A stretch of 64,000 bases of DNA from Pseudomonas libanensis (GCF_001439685.1 NZ_JYLH01000011.1:162943-226942); one strand, 5' to 3'; counted from the stretch's first letter, positions 53,106 through 61,640 are shown. The notes: generated by a model not told the origin, from the letters alone. A program made the numbers and translations.

Positions 53106-54143
53106 TCAGGGCTGCTCACTCTCATACCGATCCAGCGTATCCCTGGCAATTTCCCGCCCCAGGGCGATCAGCTCCGGCGCCTTGTAGAACTCGAAAAATC
53201 GACACACCCGCTTCGGCACGTTGATCAGGATATCGGGCGGATACCCGGCGATCTTGTATTGCGCCAATGACGTCTGCATCACCTCGAAACTCTGGTTGAT
53301 CAGGTCCAGCAGCGACGCAGGCCCGACGTTATCGATGATGAACGAACCCGTCGCCGACTTCGGTGCGCCGGCTTTCTCCGGCGCGGCGGCGGGTTGCTGG
53401 GATTCGGGTTCGGCTGACTCCAGCCACGGGTTGATCTCCGCTGCCTGGGCCTGCAAGGCCTCCTGCTCGAGCTTCATCAACTGCTCGGCCTGCTTGCGGC
53501 GAAACGGCAGGTGCGAGCCCAGCGACTTTGCCAGGCTGTTGAAGCGGCTCTTGAACGCTGGCGGACGTGGAATCACCGGTAGCTGGTAATGCTTCTGGTT
53601 GGTGGCATTGAGGTTGACCGCGATGATCAAGTCGCAGTGGCTCGACACCACCGGCACGATGGGCAGCGGGTTGAGCAGGCCACCGTCCACCAGCATGCGG
53701 TTGCCTTGCATCACCGGAGTGAACAAGCTGGGGATCGCTGCCGATGCGCGCATGGCCTGGTGCAGGCAGCCCTCCTGGAACCAGATTTCCTGCTGGTTGG
53801 TAAGGTCGGTGGCAACGGCGGTATAAGGGATGCGCAGTTCTTCGATATTGATCTCGCCGACGATCTTGCGGATCTGCCCGAAGACTTTTTCACCGCGAAT
53901 CGCGCCCAGGCGAAAGCTCACATCCACCAGGCGCAGCACGTCGAGGTAGTCCAGGCTTTCGATCCAGTTGCGGTACTCGTCGAGCTTGCCAGCGGCGTAG
54001 ATCCCACCCACCACGGCGCCCATGGAGCAACCGGCGATACAGGCGATGTCATAGCCGCGTCGTTCGATTTCTTCGATCACCCCGATATGGGCGTAGCCCC
54101 TGGCTCCCCCGGAGCCCAGCACTAAGGCAACACGTTTTTTCAT
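53106..54143 (-). CDS. Patatin-like phospholipase family protein
   Basis: A 345-residue serine lipase of the RssA/patatin type. The oxyanion-hole Gly-rich motif LGSGGARGYAHIGV lies near residues 9-22, nucleophile Ser in GCSMGAVVGG near 39, catalytic Asp in DGGLLNPLPI near 155. No signal peptide, so cytoplasmic or membrane-associated. A Pro/Ala/Glu-rich linker (SAEPESQQPAAAPEKAGAPK) near 243-262 precedes a C-terminal helical part. Start ATG 54143; ten extra codons upstream are not family-like. The substrate is not known; the closest E. coli relative, RssA, is uncharacterised. It is a single gene, converging on the mobile element. Confidence 0.88.
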   Translation of the reverse strand: MKKRVALVLGSGGARGYAHIGVIEEIERRGYDIACIAGCSMGAVVGGIYAAGKLDEYRNWIESLDYLDVLRLVDVSFRLGAIRGEKVFGQIRKIVGEINIEELRIPYTAVATDLTNQQEIWFQEGCLHQAMRASAAIPSLFTPVMQGNRMLVDGGLLNPLPIVPVVSSHCDLIIAVNLNATNQKHYQLPVIPRPPAFKSRFNSLAKSLGSHLPFRRKQAEQLMKLEQEALQAQAAEINPWLESAEPESQQPAAAPEKAGAPKSATGSFIIDNVGPASLLDLINQSFEVMQTSLAQYKIAGYPPDILINVPKRVCRFFEFYKAPELIALGREIARDTLDRYESEQP

Positions 54144-54358
54144 GACCAGATCCTTCGAAAAACAGGTGCCCACAATGCACCCATCGGGGGGGTGGCTTCA
54201 ATCTTCGGCTGGGCCTGCGATATTTTTCGAGGATAACCCTTGTGCTCGGGTATGCTCTGGCAATAGGTACTACCGATTTCAAGCTAAGGACAAGGCACTT
54301 TTTCCTGTGGGCAACGTCTACAGGCTACGAATGATTTTGCTTATTTGAGGTGTCATCA

Positions 54359-54637
54359 ATGAAAGCCTGGATGTGTGTGCCTGTGATCGTGTTGGCCTTG
54401 GCCGGTTGTGCCGGCAAAACTGCCTACCGCGACAGCTGCGGCTCGCAATTGGACGCCGCCTGGAAAGAACTCGACCTGGCCAAGGCTGAAGGTTTCGCCG
54501 GCACCGTAAGTTATTCCAAGGCCCTGTCGCTGTTGACCGGCGCCAAGACCCAGCAGCAATTCGAAGCGTTTGAGGGCTGCTCCAAAAAAGCCGAAAAGGC
54601 GCGTTTCTATATTCGAGAGTCTCGCGCCGGGCGTTGA
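54359..54637 (+). CDS. Small predicted lipoprotein, function unknown
   Basis: A 92-residue protein with a lipoprotein signal (lipobox LAGC, acylated Cys at 17) and a mature helical part with two further Cys (SCGSQ and EGCSKK) that could pair. It reads like a small all-alpha domain: WKELDLAKAEGFAGTVSYSKALSLLTGAKTQQQFEAF. GAGG lies eight bases before ATG 54359. The gene ends about 40 bases before the CHAD gene and may be co-transcribed with it. No named family recognised. Confidence 0.82.
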   Translation: MKAWMCVPVIVLALAGCAGKTAYRDSCGSQLDAAWKELDLAKAEGFAGTVSYSKALSLLTGAKTQQQFEAFEGCSKKAEKARFYIRESRAGR

Positions 54638-54678
54638 CCTGTAGCGAGTAGGATTATTCATCGCAAAGTGAGGGCAGG

Positions 54679-55440
54679 ATGTCAGCTTTGGTCAATCAGT
54701 TAGTCGCTCAGGTCATTGGCCTGGAAGTAGGGTTACTGAGCTGCCAGGCTCGCCTCGCCGCCGTCACCGACGCTGAAGCCCTGCATGATTTGCGCACCAC
54801 CGTGCGCCGCCTGCGCAGCCTGTTGCGCCCTTTGCGCGGCCTGCCAGGTGTCGAGCAACTCGAGTTGGCCGCCAAGACTGTGGGTCAACTGACCACGCCG
54901 CTACGCGACCGAGAGGTCCTGGCGGCGTATTTGCATCAGCACGGATATCACGAGGCGGCTGATCGGCGTCTGCGCCTGCAACCTGAGACCTATCGCCAGG
55001 TGGCGCAGAGCCGGGAGTTGGCGCATCTGTTGCTGATCCTGGATGCCTTCCCCCGATTTATCCGCGCGGCCCAGCACCAGAAACTGCTCAAGGGCCTGCG
55101 CCCGCGCATCGAGAAGCGCCTGGCCAAGCAATGGCAGAAACTCGATGAAGCGCTGAAGGATCCCGAGCATGATCGCCACCGCCTGCGGTTGCTGATCAAG
55201 CGCGTGCGTTACGCCGCCGAGGCTTATCCCGAACTGGACAAGTTGCCTGCCAACGCCATGTCGCGGTTGAAGAAGGCCCAGGGTGCACTGGGTGACTGGC
55301 ATGACTGTTGGCAATGGCTGGCCCAGGCCGGGCACCAGCCGGACCTGCAACCTTGTGTAGCGGTGTGGCAGCGCACCATGCTCAAGGCTCAAGGTCGCGC
55401 TGATGGTGTGCTGGACAAACTCAGCGCCGATTGTTTTTGA
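54679..55440 (+). CDS. CHAD-domain protein
   Basis: A 253-residue all-helical CHAD protein. The conserved histidine/basic helices are visible: ALHDLRTTVRRLRSLLRPLRGL near 37-57 and HRLRLLIKRVRYAAEAYPEL near 167-187, with LKKAQGALGDWHDCWQW near 200. CHAD domains bind inorganic polyphosphate through these Arg/Lys/His-rich surfaces. No fused CYTH domain is present. It follows the small lipoprotein in the same direction; the functional link is unknown. Confidence 0.88.
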   Translation: MSALVNQLVAQVIGLEVGLLSCQARLAAVTDAEALHDLRTTVRRLRSLLRPLRGLPGVEQLELAAKTVGQLTTPLRDREVLAAYLHQHGYHEAADRRLRLQPETYRQVAQSRELAHLLLILDAFPRFIRAAQHQKLLKGLRPRIEKRLAKQWQKLDEALKDPEHDRHRLRLLIKRVRYAAEAYPELDKLPANAMSRLKKAQGALGDWHDCWQWLAQAGHQPDLQPCVAVWQRTMLKAQGRADGVLDKLSADCF

Positions 55441-55530
55441 AGTGGTCCGGTTTTTGGCCGGAATAGGCGCTGTGCCTGCCGGATTCGATGGTTAAGATCC
55501 CTCCATCGATTTTCTTGATGTGAGGTCGCC

Positions 55531-56328
55531 ATGCGCTTTAGTGATTTGCTCGACGCTGTCCGTAGCAACCCGCTGGATGTCACCATCCCGGCCGAATGGG
55601 CCCAGGGCCGTGCCACCTTTGGCGGCCTGGTCGCCGCCCTGCAATACGAGGCCCTGCGCGCCCAGGTGCCGGCGGATCGCCCCCTGCGCTCCCTGGCCAT
55701 CACCTTTGTCGGCCCGGTAGCGCCGGACGTGCCCGCCAGTTATCAAGTCGAAGTGTTGCGCGAAGGCAAGGCCGTCAGCCAGTTGCTCGGCCGCGTGGTG
55801 CAGAACGGCGAAGTGGCGACCCTGGTCCAGGCCAGCTTTGGCGCGTCTCGAGCGTCGGAAATTGACGTGGCGAGCGAAGCGCCGCCGGTATTCAAACATT
55901 GGGATGAGTGTCAGGAGTTGCCCTACATCAAGGGCGTCACCCCTGAATTCATGCGCCATCTGGCAATGCGCTGGAGTGTCGGCGGCCTGCCGTTCACCGG
56001 TAACAAATCCCGCGACATGGGCGGTTGGGTGCGGTTGCGCGGGGATGTGAAAGAAGAGCCACTGACCGAGGCGCATATCCTCGCCCTGGTCGACGCCTGG
56101 CCGCCGGCCCTGTTGCCACACCTGAAAAAGCCCGCCCCGGGCAGCACACTGACCTGGACCATCGAGTTCATCCAGCCGCTGCAAGACCTGACCACCCTCG
56201 ATTGGTGCCAATACCACGTCAACATCGAACATGCCCGCGACGGCTACGGCCATGCGGCCGCTGCGCTGTGGAGCCCGACTGGCGAGTTGATCGCCCTCAG
56301 TCGCCAGACCGTGGTGGTATTCGCCTGA
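55531..56328 (+). CDS. Double-hotdog acyl-CoA thioesterase family protein
   Basis: A 265-residue thioesterase of the TesB-related, two-hotdog type (4HBT_3-like): first hotdog with FGGLVAALQYEAL near 30-42, second ending SPTGELIALSRQTVVVF, the usual C-terminal strand. It would hydrolyse acyl-CoA; chain-length preference cannot be read. Ribosome-binding site GAGG lies ten bases before the ATG. It converges with the DUF962 gene, with three bases between their stops. Confidence 0.87.
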   Translation: MRFSDLLDAVRSNPLDVTIPAEWAQGRATFGGLVAALQYEALRAQVPADRPLRSLAITFVGPVAPDVPASYQVEVLREGKAVSQLLGRVVQNGEVATLVQASFGASRASEIDVASEAPPVFKHWDECQELPYIKGVTPEFMRHLAMRWSVGGLPFTGNKSRDMGGWVRLRGDVKEEPLTEAHILALVDAWPPALLPHLKKPAPGSTLTWTIEFIQPLQDLTTLDWCQYHVNIEHARDGYGHAAAALWSPTGELIALSRQTVVVFA

Positions 56329-56331
56329 GCC

Positions 56332-56694
56332 TCAGTGCCGGTGGCGCTGCCGCCAGGCGCGCCACCAGCCACCGCTCAACACAAAGCGCGGGAAGGTCAC
56401 GAACTGCTCGACCACCAGCCGTTGCACCGCGTCTTTACGGTCACTGAACGGCTCACTGGCCTGGGCCTCCAGGCTATGACCATGACGCTGCAACGCCAGG
56501 CCCGCCACAATGCCAACCACTCCGACGGCGAAGCTGGCCAGGCTCAGGCTGAACACCCCCGAAACGATCAGCAGGAAGCCGACGATAAACAGCGGCACGG
56601 CAATCAGGTGCAGTGCCAGGTTGGTCGGGTGTTGATGGTTTTGTGGGTAGTGACGCCATTGCCAGGCGGGGAGATTGGGGTGACGTTTGCCCAT
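56332..56694 (-). CDS. DUF962/Mpo1-like membrane protein
   Basis: A 120-residue protein. Conserved WQWRHYPQNHQHPTNLALHLIAVPLFIVGF near 12-41 carries the His pattern of the Mpo1/YGL010w family; a second hydrophobic segment (SLASFAVGVVGIVAGLALQRHGHSLEA) follows, then EQFVTFPRFVLSGGWWRAWRQR. Yeast Mpo1 is an Fe2+-dependent 2-hydroxy fatty-acid dioxygenase; bacterial members are uncharacterised. ATG 56694 has AGAGGA upstream; the frame extends 24 codons further without homology. Confidence 0.82.
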   Translation of the reverse strand: MGKRHPNLPAWQWRHYPQNHQHPTNLALHLIAVPLFIVGFLLIVSGVFSLSLASFAVGVVGIVAGLALQRHGHSLEAQASEPFSDRKDAVQRLVVEQFVTFPRFVLSGGWWRAWRQRHRH

Positions 56695-56808
56695 GGTGGT
56701 GAATCCTCTGTCCGTTGAAATGACTTGAACAGAGCTTAGGTTCGAGCGGGCGAAGTAGCGAATCAAGGCTGGCTATGGGGGTCATAGTCTCGCTTTTGTA
56801 ATGCTCGT

Positions 56809-57213
56809 TTAATAGCAGGCGGGGTCAGGATCTTTAATGTAAACAGAGGGGCCGCACAAGGATGGGTATTTTGTTCTAAATTCGATCAACGAGTCTGCCG
56901 ACTCAGCCCTAACGACAAAAAAATTTTCGTGTTTTTGTACAGTCATTTGCAATCTATTGGGGGTGGGGATATTTTTTATAACGACATCACTCAGCCCGCC
57001 ACAACTAAGACCAATTCGGCACGTGTTGAAGCCTTCTAAGGTCCATTTTTCTGGTGGTTTGTCTGGAATCTCAGGTATATCAAATGCAAGGGTTATATGA
57101 GATCTATTGTTGTCTATATCGATAGAAAACAAGACTATCTCTCCAATCGGGACCTGTATGGAGAAAGCTCTATTGAAAAAAATACTTCTATCGAATTCAT
57201 TCCAAAATTTCAT
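56809..57213 (-). CDS. Imm50-like immunity protein
   Basis: A 134-residue protein. The block DIDNNRSHITLAFDIPEIPDKPPEKWTLEGFNTCRIGLSCGGLSDV resembles the Imm50 pattern (strand with xLxLxxDLPEFPDRPPxKW followed by NxxxxxL). Later ADSLIEFRTKYPSLCGPSVYI also fits. Its ATG overlaps the stop of the toxin gene (AAAAAATGAAA, 4-base overlap), the usual toxin-immunity coupling. It should bind and neutralise the adjacent nuclease. AT-rich, unlike the chromosome around it. Recognition is from pattern memory, not a database search. Confidence 0.65.
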   Translation of the reverse strand: MKFWNEFDRSIFFNRAFSIQVPIGEIVLFSIDIDNNRSHITLAFDIPEIPDKPPEKWTLEGFNTCRIGLSCGGLSDVVIKNIPTPNRLQMTVQKHENFFVVRAESADSLIEFRTKYPSLCGPSVYIKDPDPACY

Positions 57214-57650
57214 TTTTTACCTCGAAAATTATAGTGGTCTTTTGCACCCTTCAGTTTCCCGTGACGTGTGTCTCCAATTGGACGCAAATTGAAATGAGCT
57301 CCTTGATCGCCGAGGCCTCCGGGTGCTCCAAATTTATGTCCTACGCTGTGCTCTTGGATAACAATTTTCTGACTGTTTGCGCGTGTGAACTCATACTCTC
57401 TCGTGAGGATTGGCTTTCCATCATTACTTAGTATTTCTCTGCCCCTCATGTCTTTCATTCTGACATGTCTGATATGCCCGTAGCCTCCCTTTTCCTGATC
57501 AAAAGTTTCAAAGGCCAGAGGTCCCTTTCTAAGTATTTCTGAAACGTGCCTACTTTTGTCATATGCGTTCAACGCTGTAACCGCTTGCAATGATTGCAAG
57601 AACAGTCTCACCACTGCCAGACTTGAAGCAGTAAGTTGTAATTGCCTCAT
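57210..57650 (-). CDS. Orphan polymorphic-toxin C-terminal domain, HNH/endonuclease VII-like (EHHH type)
   Basis: The last ~120 residues form a toxin tip: DKSRHVSEILRKGPLAFETF, GGYGHIRHVRMKD, then QKIVIQEHSVGHKFG, GDQGAHFNLRP and a final DHYNF. The E-H, H, H, H arrangement fits the Tox-HNH-EHHH group of DNase toxins. No complete delivery region is in frame: the reading frame is open only back to 57719 (GTG), with ATGs at 57701 and 57650. Its first ~30 codons overlap the 210-residue gene in another frame. It may be a displaced toxin cassette or the frameshifted end of a larger protein. The immunity gene follows with a 4-base overlap. Confidence 0.6.
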   Translation of the reverse strand: MRQLQLTASSLAVVRLFLQSLQAVTALNAYDKSRHVSEILRKGPLAFETFDQEKGGYGHIRHVRMKDMRGREILSNDGKPILTREYEFTRANSQKIVIQEHSVGHKFGAPGGLGDQGAHFNLRPIGDTRHGKLKGAKDHYNFRGKK

Positions 57651-58191
57651 TTGGGTCAATACACACGTTCTCCTGCGAAAGAGTAGAGGTCTTTTCCTCA
57701 TGCATATCGCATACTTCACTACCCGTTGAGCTTAATCTATGAAAGGAAATTAAATTGTGAAAGGTGATTAAGAAAGTTTGTTCTTGTTGGTCCGTAAAGA
57801 CCATTAATAGCTCATCTCGTTTAGCGGTTAGTTGGTCGATGACTCCATCCAAAAAAGAGAATTTTCCTGTGTTGGAATGAGTTTTTTCTGTTGGTGCTGG
57901 TTTCCAGAATTTCAAACCTAGTAAATGTCTTTCCATGTCATCCATATCATCGTCGCCGATAGAGTCGTCAAAATGATGAGAGATTATCGTGCGAACCCTT
58001 GCAAGACGTTTGGTGATCTCGCAGTTGTCGATGAAGTCAGTAGTTATTCTTCTATATTCTTCCACTGCGCCAGGTTTGTCAGTATAAAAGCTGCCAATTT
58101 TGTGAAGAGATATCAATATGAATTCAATTTCTTTCAAGGCTTCAAGCGCTTCCTCGCCTGCAAGTATTATTTCTTTGTTCTTCTCTAGCAT
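57559..58191 (-). CDS. Uncharacterised 210-residue protein in the toxin locus
   Basis: No family recognised. Features: acidic helical N-terminal half (EALEALKEIEFILISLHKIG ...), the acidic stretch DDSIGDDDMDDMERHLLGLKFWKP near 75-98, a strand-rich C-terminal half (QTFLITFHNLISFHRL ... ETVLAIIASGYSVERI). Its ATG shares one base with the stop of the upstream gene (TAATG), so translation is coupled. It ends exactly where the conserved toxin domain begins in the next frame. It could be an immunity protein for a lost toxin, or the pre-toxin part of one gene broken by a frameshift. AT-rich. Confidence 0.6.
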   Translation of the reverse strand: MLEKNKEIILAGEEALEALKEIEFILISLHKIGSFYTDKPGAVEEYRRITTDFIDNCEITKRLARVRTIISHHFDDSIGDDDMDDMERHLLGLKFWKPAPTEKTHSNTGKFSFLDGVIDQLTAKRDELLMVFTDQQEQTFLITFHNLISFHRLSSTGSEVCDMHEEKTSTLSQENVCIDPNEAITTYCFKSGSGETVLAIIASGYSVERI

Positions 58192-59021
58192 TACTTTCTT
58201 CTCGTGAATGTAGGGTTGTTTATTTCTAAATTCCCTCTTACGGTTAGCTCCATGATGTTATACCTAGGGTTTTTCACCCATTCTAATCTTGATTCAGGTA
58301 CATCCATCTCAATGTAGTCTCGACCCTTGCCTTGTTCAGCCTGGGAGATGTACTTGAGCAGTTTCTCGCTGTTGGATTTGAGGTTCGCGAGCAGGTCATA
58401 CAGCTCGGTGATGTTGTCCCACAGATTGTAGAAGGCCTTGCCAATCCCGGATGCAAAGGCAATGCCCTGTAGGCCGCTGCGCTTGTAGGCTGGCGCTTGG
58501 GAAAAGTCTGCCCACTGAGGCTTGAAACGCTCGTCCCATTGTTTACGCAGATCAGCTTCCAGCCCCGCAATCACTGACCCGTAGGAGGCATACAGCGCCT
58601 TGACGTGATCCTTGGAAACATTGGGGTAAAAGGTGATCTGGTAGCGCTGGTCGCGGCTGCAGTCGTTGACTTCAAGAGTGCCGCTGGGGCCAATGGTGTG
58701 GTGGATCGGCGCGCCCACCGGGCTGCCATCCTGGGCAATGGCTTGCAGCATCACCCGGGTGTTGCCGATGGGGACGAATTGGGTACTTTCGAACAGATGC
58801 ACCAGGGTCAACCCACCCTGGGCTTTGCATTGAGCGACCGTGCGGCTGGGCTTGTCGGAAGAAATCGGCGCGACCAGTGCGACGTCTTCCCCGACCTTGA
58901 ACACTTGCTCCACAGTCAGTGCCGAGCCACTCAACAGGCTGTCGGCCCACTCATCGAAGGTGTTCAGGCAGGTGCGAAAATCGGCTAAAACGCGACTGAC
59001 GTCCGGCGCTTTGGGATCCAT
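58191..59021 (-). CDS. N-terminal fragment of a Pseudomonas polymorphic toxin (delivery part), truncated
   Basis: 276 residues (from ATG 59021; a TTG at 59057 is the only earlier start, and neither has a good ribosome-binding site). The body, including SRVLADFRTCLNTFDEWADSLL, LVHLFESTQFVPIGNTRVML and GIGKAFYNLWDNITELYDLLANLK, resembles from memory the N-terminal module of large Pseudomonas toxins that continue into a hydrophobic region and a variable toxin. Here it stops soon after. Up to about 58330 the DNA is GC-rich; the last ~45 codons are AT-rich like the genes after it, marking a junction. Probably a recombined remnant; activity unlikely on its own. Confidence 0.55.
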   Translation of the reverse strand: MDPKAPDVSRVLADFRTCLNTFDEWADSLLSGSALTVEQVFKVGEDVALVAPISSDKPSRTVAQCKAQGGLTLVHLFESTQFVPIGNTRVMLQAIAQDGSPVGAPIHHTIGPSGTLEVNDCSRDQRYQITFYPNVSKDHVKALYASYGSVIAGLEADLRKQWDERFKPQWADFSQAPAYKRSGLQGIAFASGIGKAFYNLWDNITELYDLLANLKSNSEKLLKYISQAEQGKGRDYIEMDVPESRLEWVKNPRYNIMELTVRGNLEINNPTFTRRK

Positions 59022-59105
59022 GGGCGCCAGCACAAAGCTGGCAAGCGCCGGAATCAAGAGACAGCCCCGGCAACCAGGGCTCTACCGAAAAAAACCACCT
59101 GCAAT

Positions 59106-59134
59106 CCCTCGCACTGTTTGATCAGGCGAGGGAC
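59106..59134. other. Hairpin between the chemoreceptor and the toxin remnant
   Basis: TCCCTCGC and GCGAGGGA form a perfect 8-bp stem around 13 bases. Reading the reverse strand, an 8-T run follows, but 13 bases after the stem, so it is at best an imperfect terminator for the chemoreceptor gene. Confidence 0.4.
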
Positions 59135-59256
59135 TTTGCAGGGGTTCTTAGGTAAAAGAAGTCGGCGTTATTCGCGGGGATGGCGAGGAAGTTTCGCCTT
59201 AACTTCAGGTAAACCGAGACTTGGCGGTAGGAATTAGATTACAGGCGAAAAAAGCC

Positions 59257-60738
59257 TTACAGCTTCAGTTGCCCGATTGCCTTGCTCAACTCCCCAGCCA
59301 GCGTCGCCAGTTCATTGCTGGTAGTCGCCGACGCCACGGTCTGCTGCACGGTGTTTTCAGTCACATCGCGAATGCTCACCACGGCCCGGTTCATCTCTTC
59401 GGCGACATGGCTTTGCTGTTCGGCGGCCACGGCGATCTGGGTGTTGCTCTCGCGCATCTGTGCCACGGCACCGGTGATTTCAGCCAGTGCGGCGCCGGCT
59501 TCCAGGGCTTGTTGCACACAGTCGTCGGCTTTGAATGAGCTTTCCTGCATGAAATCCACCGCGTCGCGGGTGCCGGCCTGAAGCGCGGAGACCATGCGAG
59601 TGATTTCGTCGGTGGAGCTTTGCACGCGCTTGGCCAGGCTACGCACCTCGTCAGCGACCACTGCAAACCCTCGGCCCATATCTCCAGCGCGGGCGGCTTC
59701 GATGGCGGCGTTGAGGGCGAGCAGGTTGGTCTGTTCGGCAATGCTGTGGATCACCCCGACCACGCCGTTGATTTTCTGGCTGTCTTCGGCGAGTTTCTGG
59801 ATCATCTCGGCGGTCTGTTGCACGCCAGTGGACAGCCCGGCAATCGAACGCTGTACCCGGGTGACCACGTCCTGGCCGCTGCCGGCGAGGGTGTCGGCGG
59901 TCTGGGACAAGTCGCGGGTGGCGCCGGCGTGCTGGGCGATATGGTGGACAGTGGTGGTCATCTCGTTGATGGCGGTGGCGGCCTGGTCGGTTTCGCTTTG
60001 CTGGCCAAGCATGCCGTGCTGCACCTGGTTCATGCTGCTGGCCAGGCGGGCGGCGCCGTCATCCAGTTGCCGGGCGGTGCGTGCCACGGTATTGACCACG
60101 CGTTGGTAGCCGGCTTGCATGGCGTTGAAGGCACTGGCCATCTGGCCGACTTCATCCTTGCTGGCCAGGGGGACGCGGGCCGACAGGTCACCGGTTTTCT
60201 CAACGTGCAGCATCACGTCCTTGAGGGTGTTGAGTTGGCTGAGCAGGAAGCGGATCAACAGTTGCGAGGCTCCGAGCATGGCTAGCATGAGGATGGCCAC
60301 GGCGACGGCGTAGTTGGCGAAGCGTTCACTGAACACTTGGCTCAGGCTCGGCGCGTAAGCCAGTACGGCGATGTGTTGACCGTCGGCGCGGCTGATCACC
60401 TCGGCGCCTATCAGTGGGTTTTTGCCGAACAACGGCATGTGATTGAGCTCGACCCAACCGCTGGCAGTGCTCAAGTCTGACAGATCAAAGTCGGCCAATT
60501 GTGGGCTCTGCCCTTGGGCATAGGTCAGCCAATGCTCGCTGGTGGGCAGGACTTTGTCGGCTGGCCACGCGCTGAGCAATCGCCCCTGGGCCTGGGCCGA
60601 TGCCTGGGACGCATGGCTGCGCGCCTGTTGTTCAAGCTGCACGGCGTACAGCACCAACAGCAGGGTGGTAACGAAGGCGACCGCATTGACGGCCCAGAAC
60701 TTGTACTTGAGCGAGATATTGCTAATCCAGGCACCCAT
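59257..60738 (-). CDS. Methyl-accepting chemotaxis protein
   Basis: A 493-residue chemoreceptor. Membrane helix 1 about 16-34, a small periplasmic sensor of about 115 residues (35-150), membrane helix 2 about 150-172, a HAMP domain about 175-225 (LLSQLNTLKDVMLHVEKTGDLSARVPLASKDEVGQMASAFNAM), then the signalling coiled coil with the hairpin tip IHSIAEQTNLLALNAAIEAARAGDMGRGFAVVADEVRSLAKR near 335-380. No C-terminal CheR/CheB pentapeptide (ends AIGQLKL). Ligand unknown; the sensor has no recognisable Cache or PAS motif. ATG 60738 starts 12 codons inside the open frame. Confidence 0.93.
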   Translation of the reverse strand: MGAWISNISLKYKFWAVNAVAFVTTLLLVLYAVQLEQQARSHASQASAQAQGRLLSAWPADKVLPTSEHWLTYAQGQSPQLADFDLSDLSTASGWVELNHMPLFGKNPLIGAEVISRADGQHIAVLAYAPSLSQVFSERFANYAVAVAILMLAMLGASQLLIRFLLSQLNTLKDVMLHVEKTGDLSARVPLASKDEVGQMASAFNAMQAGYQRVVNTVARTARQLDDGAARLASSMNQVQHGMLGQQSETDQAATAINEMTTTVHHIAQHAGATRDLSQTADTLAGSGQDVVTRVQRSIAGLSTGVQQTAEMIQKLAEDSQKINGVVGVIHSIAEQTNLLALNAAIEAARAGDMGRGFAVVADEVRSLAKRVQSSTDEITRMVSALQAGTRDAVDFMQESSFKADDCVQQALEAGAALAEITGAVAQMRESNTQIAVAAEQQSHVAEEMNRAVVSIRDVTENTVQQTVASATTSNELATLAGELSKAIGQLKL

Positions 60739-60833
60739 GAAGGTTTTCTCTGATAGCGGAAACAGCATTGGCAAGGTGCCATTATTGTGCCGCTATCCAG
60801 CAGATGAGTTTTGACATGGGTCAATGGGCCGCA

Positions 60834-61640
60834 TCACTCCACGGCAGGCAAGCCGAAAAAGGCGCGGGCGCAAGCGGTGCTATGGGCTGCCAGGTCTTGC
60901 ATGGTTTCGTTGCGGTGCAGGGCAACCTCGCGCAATACCTCAGGCAAGTACGCCGGTTCATTGCGGCCATTCTTTGGTTTGGGGCGCAGAGTGCGTGGTA
61001 GCAGGTACGGGGCGTCGCTTTCCAGCATCAGACGGCCGCGGGGAATTTCCCTGACCAGTGGATGCAGGTGCGTCCCACGGCGCTCATCGCAGATCCAGCC
61101 GGTAATGCCAATATGCAGGTCGAGGTCCAGGTAACTGAACAGCGCCGCTTGTTCGCCGGTGAAGCAATGCACCACTGCGGCGGGCAGGTGGTCGCGGTAA
61201 TCCTTGAGGATCTCCAGCAGGCGTTGGTTGGCGTCGCGTTCGTGGAGAAATACCGGAAGTTTCAGCTCGCTAGCCAGGGCCAGGTGCGCTTCTAGGACTT
61301 TTTCCTGCTGTGGGCGAGGGGAGAAGTCCCGGTTGAAATCCAGCCCGCATTCACCCACGGCGCGCACCCGGCTTTCGCCGAGCAAGCCACGCAAGCGTTG
61401 GGCGCTGTCGCCATTCCAGTCGCTGGCGGAGTGAGGATGGATACCGGCAGTACTGAACAGGCGTTGGGCGCTTTCATCGTGTTTTACACACAGCTCCAGC
61501 GCCTGTTCGCTGCCCTCGATGCTGGTGCCGGTGAGCACCAATTGCTGCACGCCAGCGGAGTAGGCGCGCTCGAGAACGGCCTGGTGCCTCTCGTCGAAAC
61601 TGGGGTTGGTCAGGTTGACGCCAATATCAATGAGTTGCAT
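60834..61640 (-). CDS. tatD: TatD-family metal-dependent hydrolase (DNase)
   Basis: A 268-residue TIM-barrel hydrolase. N-terminal DIGVNLTNPSF (the variant of HxH found in TatD itself), AVGECGLDFNRDF near 95 (metal Glu), FLHERDA near 131, VVHCFTGE near 156, and the catalytic Asp in LMLESDAPYLLPRTLRPKP near 205. TatD is a Mg2+-dependent 3'-5' DNase with roles in DNA repair; it is not needed for Tat secretion. It is transcribed with the chemoreceptor direction but 96 bases upstream. Confidence 0.93.
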   Translation of the reverse strand: MQLIDIGVNLTNPSFDERHQAVLERAYSAGVQQLVLTGTSIEGSEQALELCVKHDESAQRLFSTAGIHPHSASDWNGDSAQRLRGLLGESRVRAVGECGLDFNRDFSPRPQQEKVLEAHLALASELKLPVFLHERDANQRLLEILKDYRDHLPAAVVHCFTGEQAALFSYLDLDLHIGITGWICDERRGTHLHPLVREIPRGRLMLESDAPYLLPRTLRPKPKNGRNEPAYLPEVLREVALHRNETMQDLAAHSTACARAFFGLPAVE

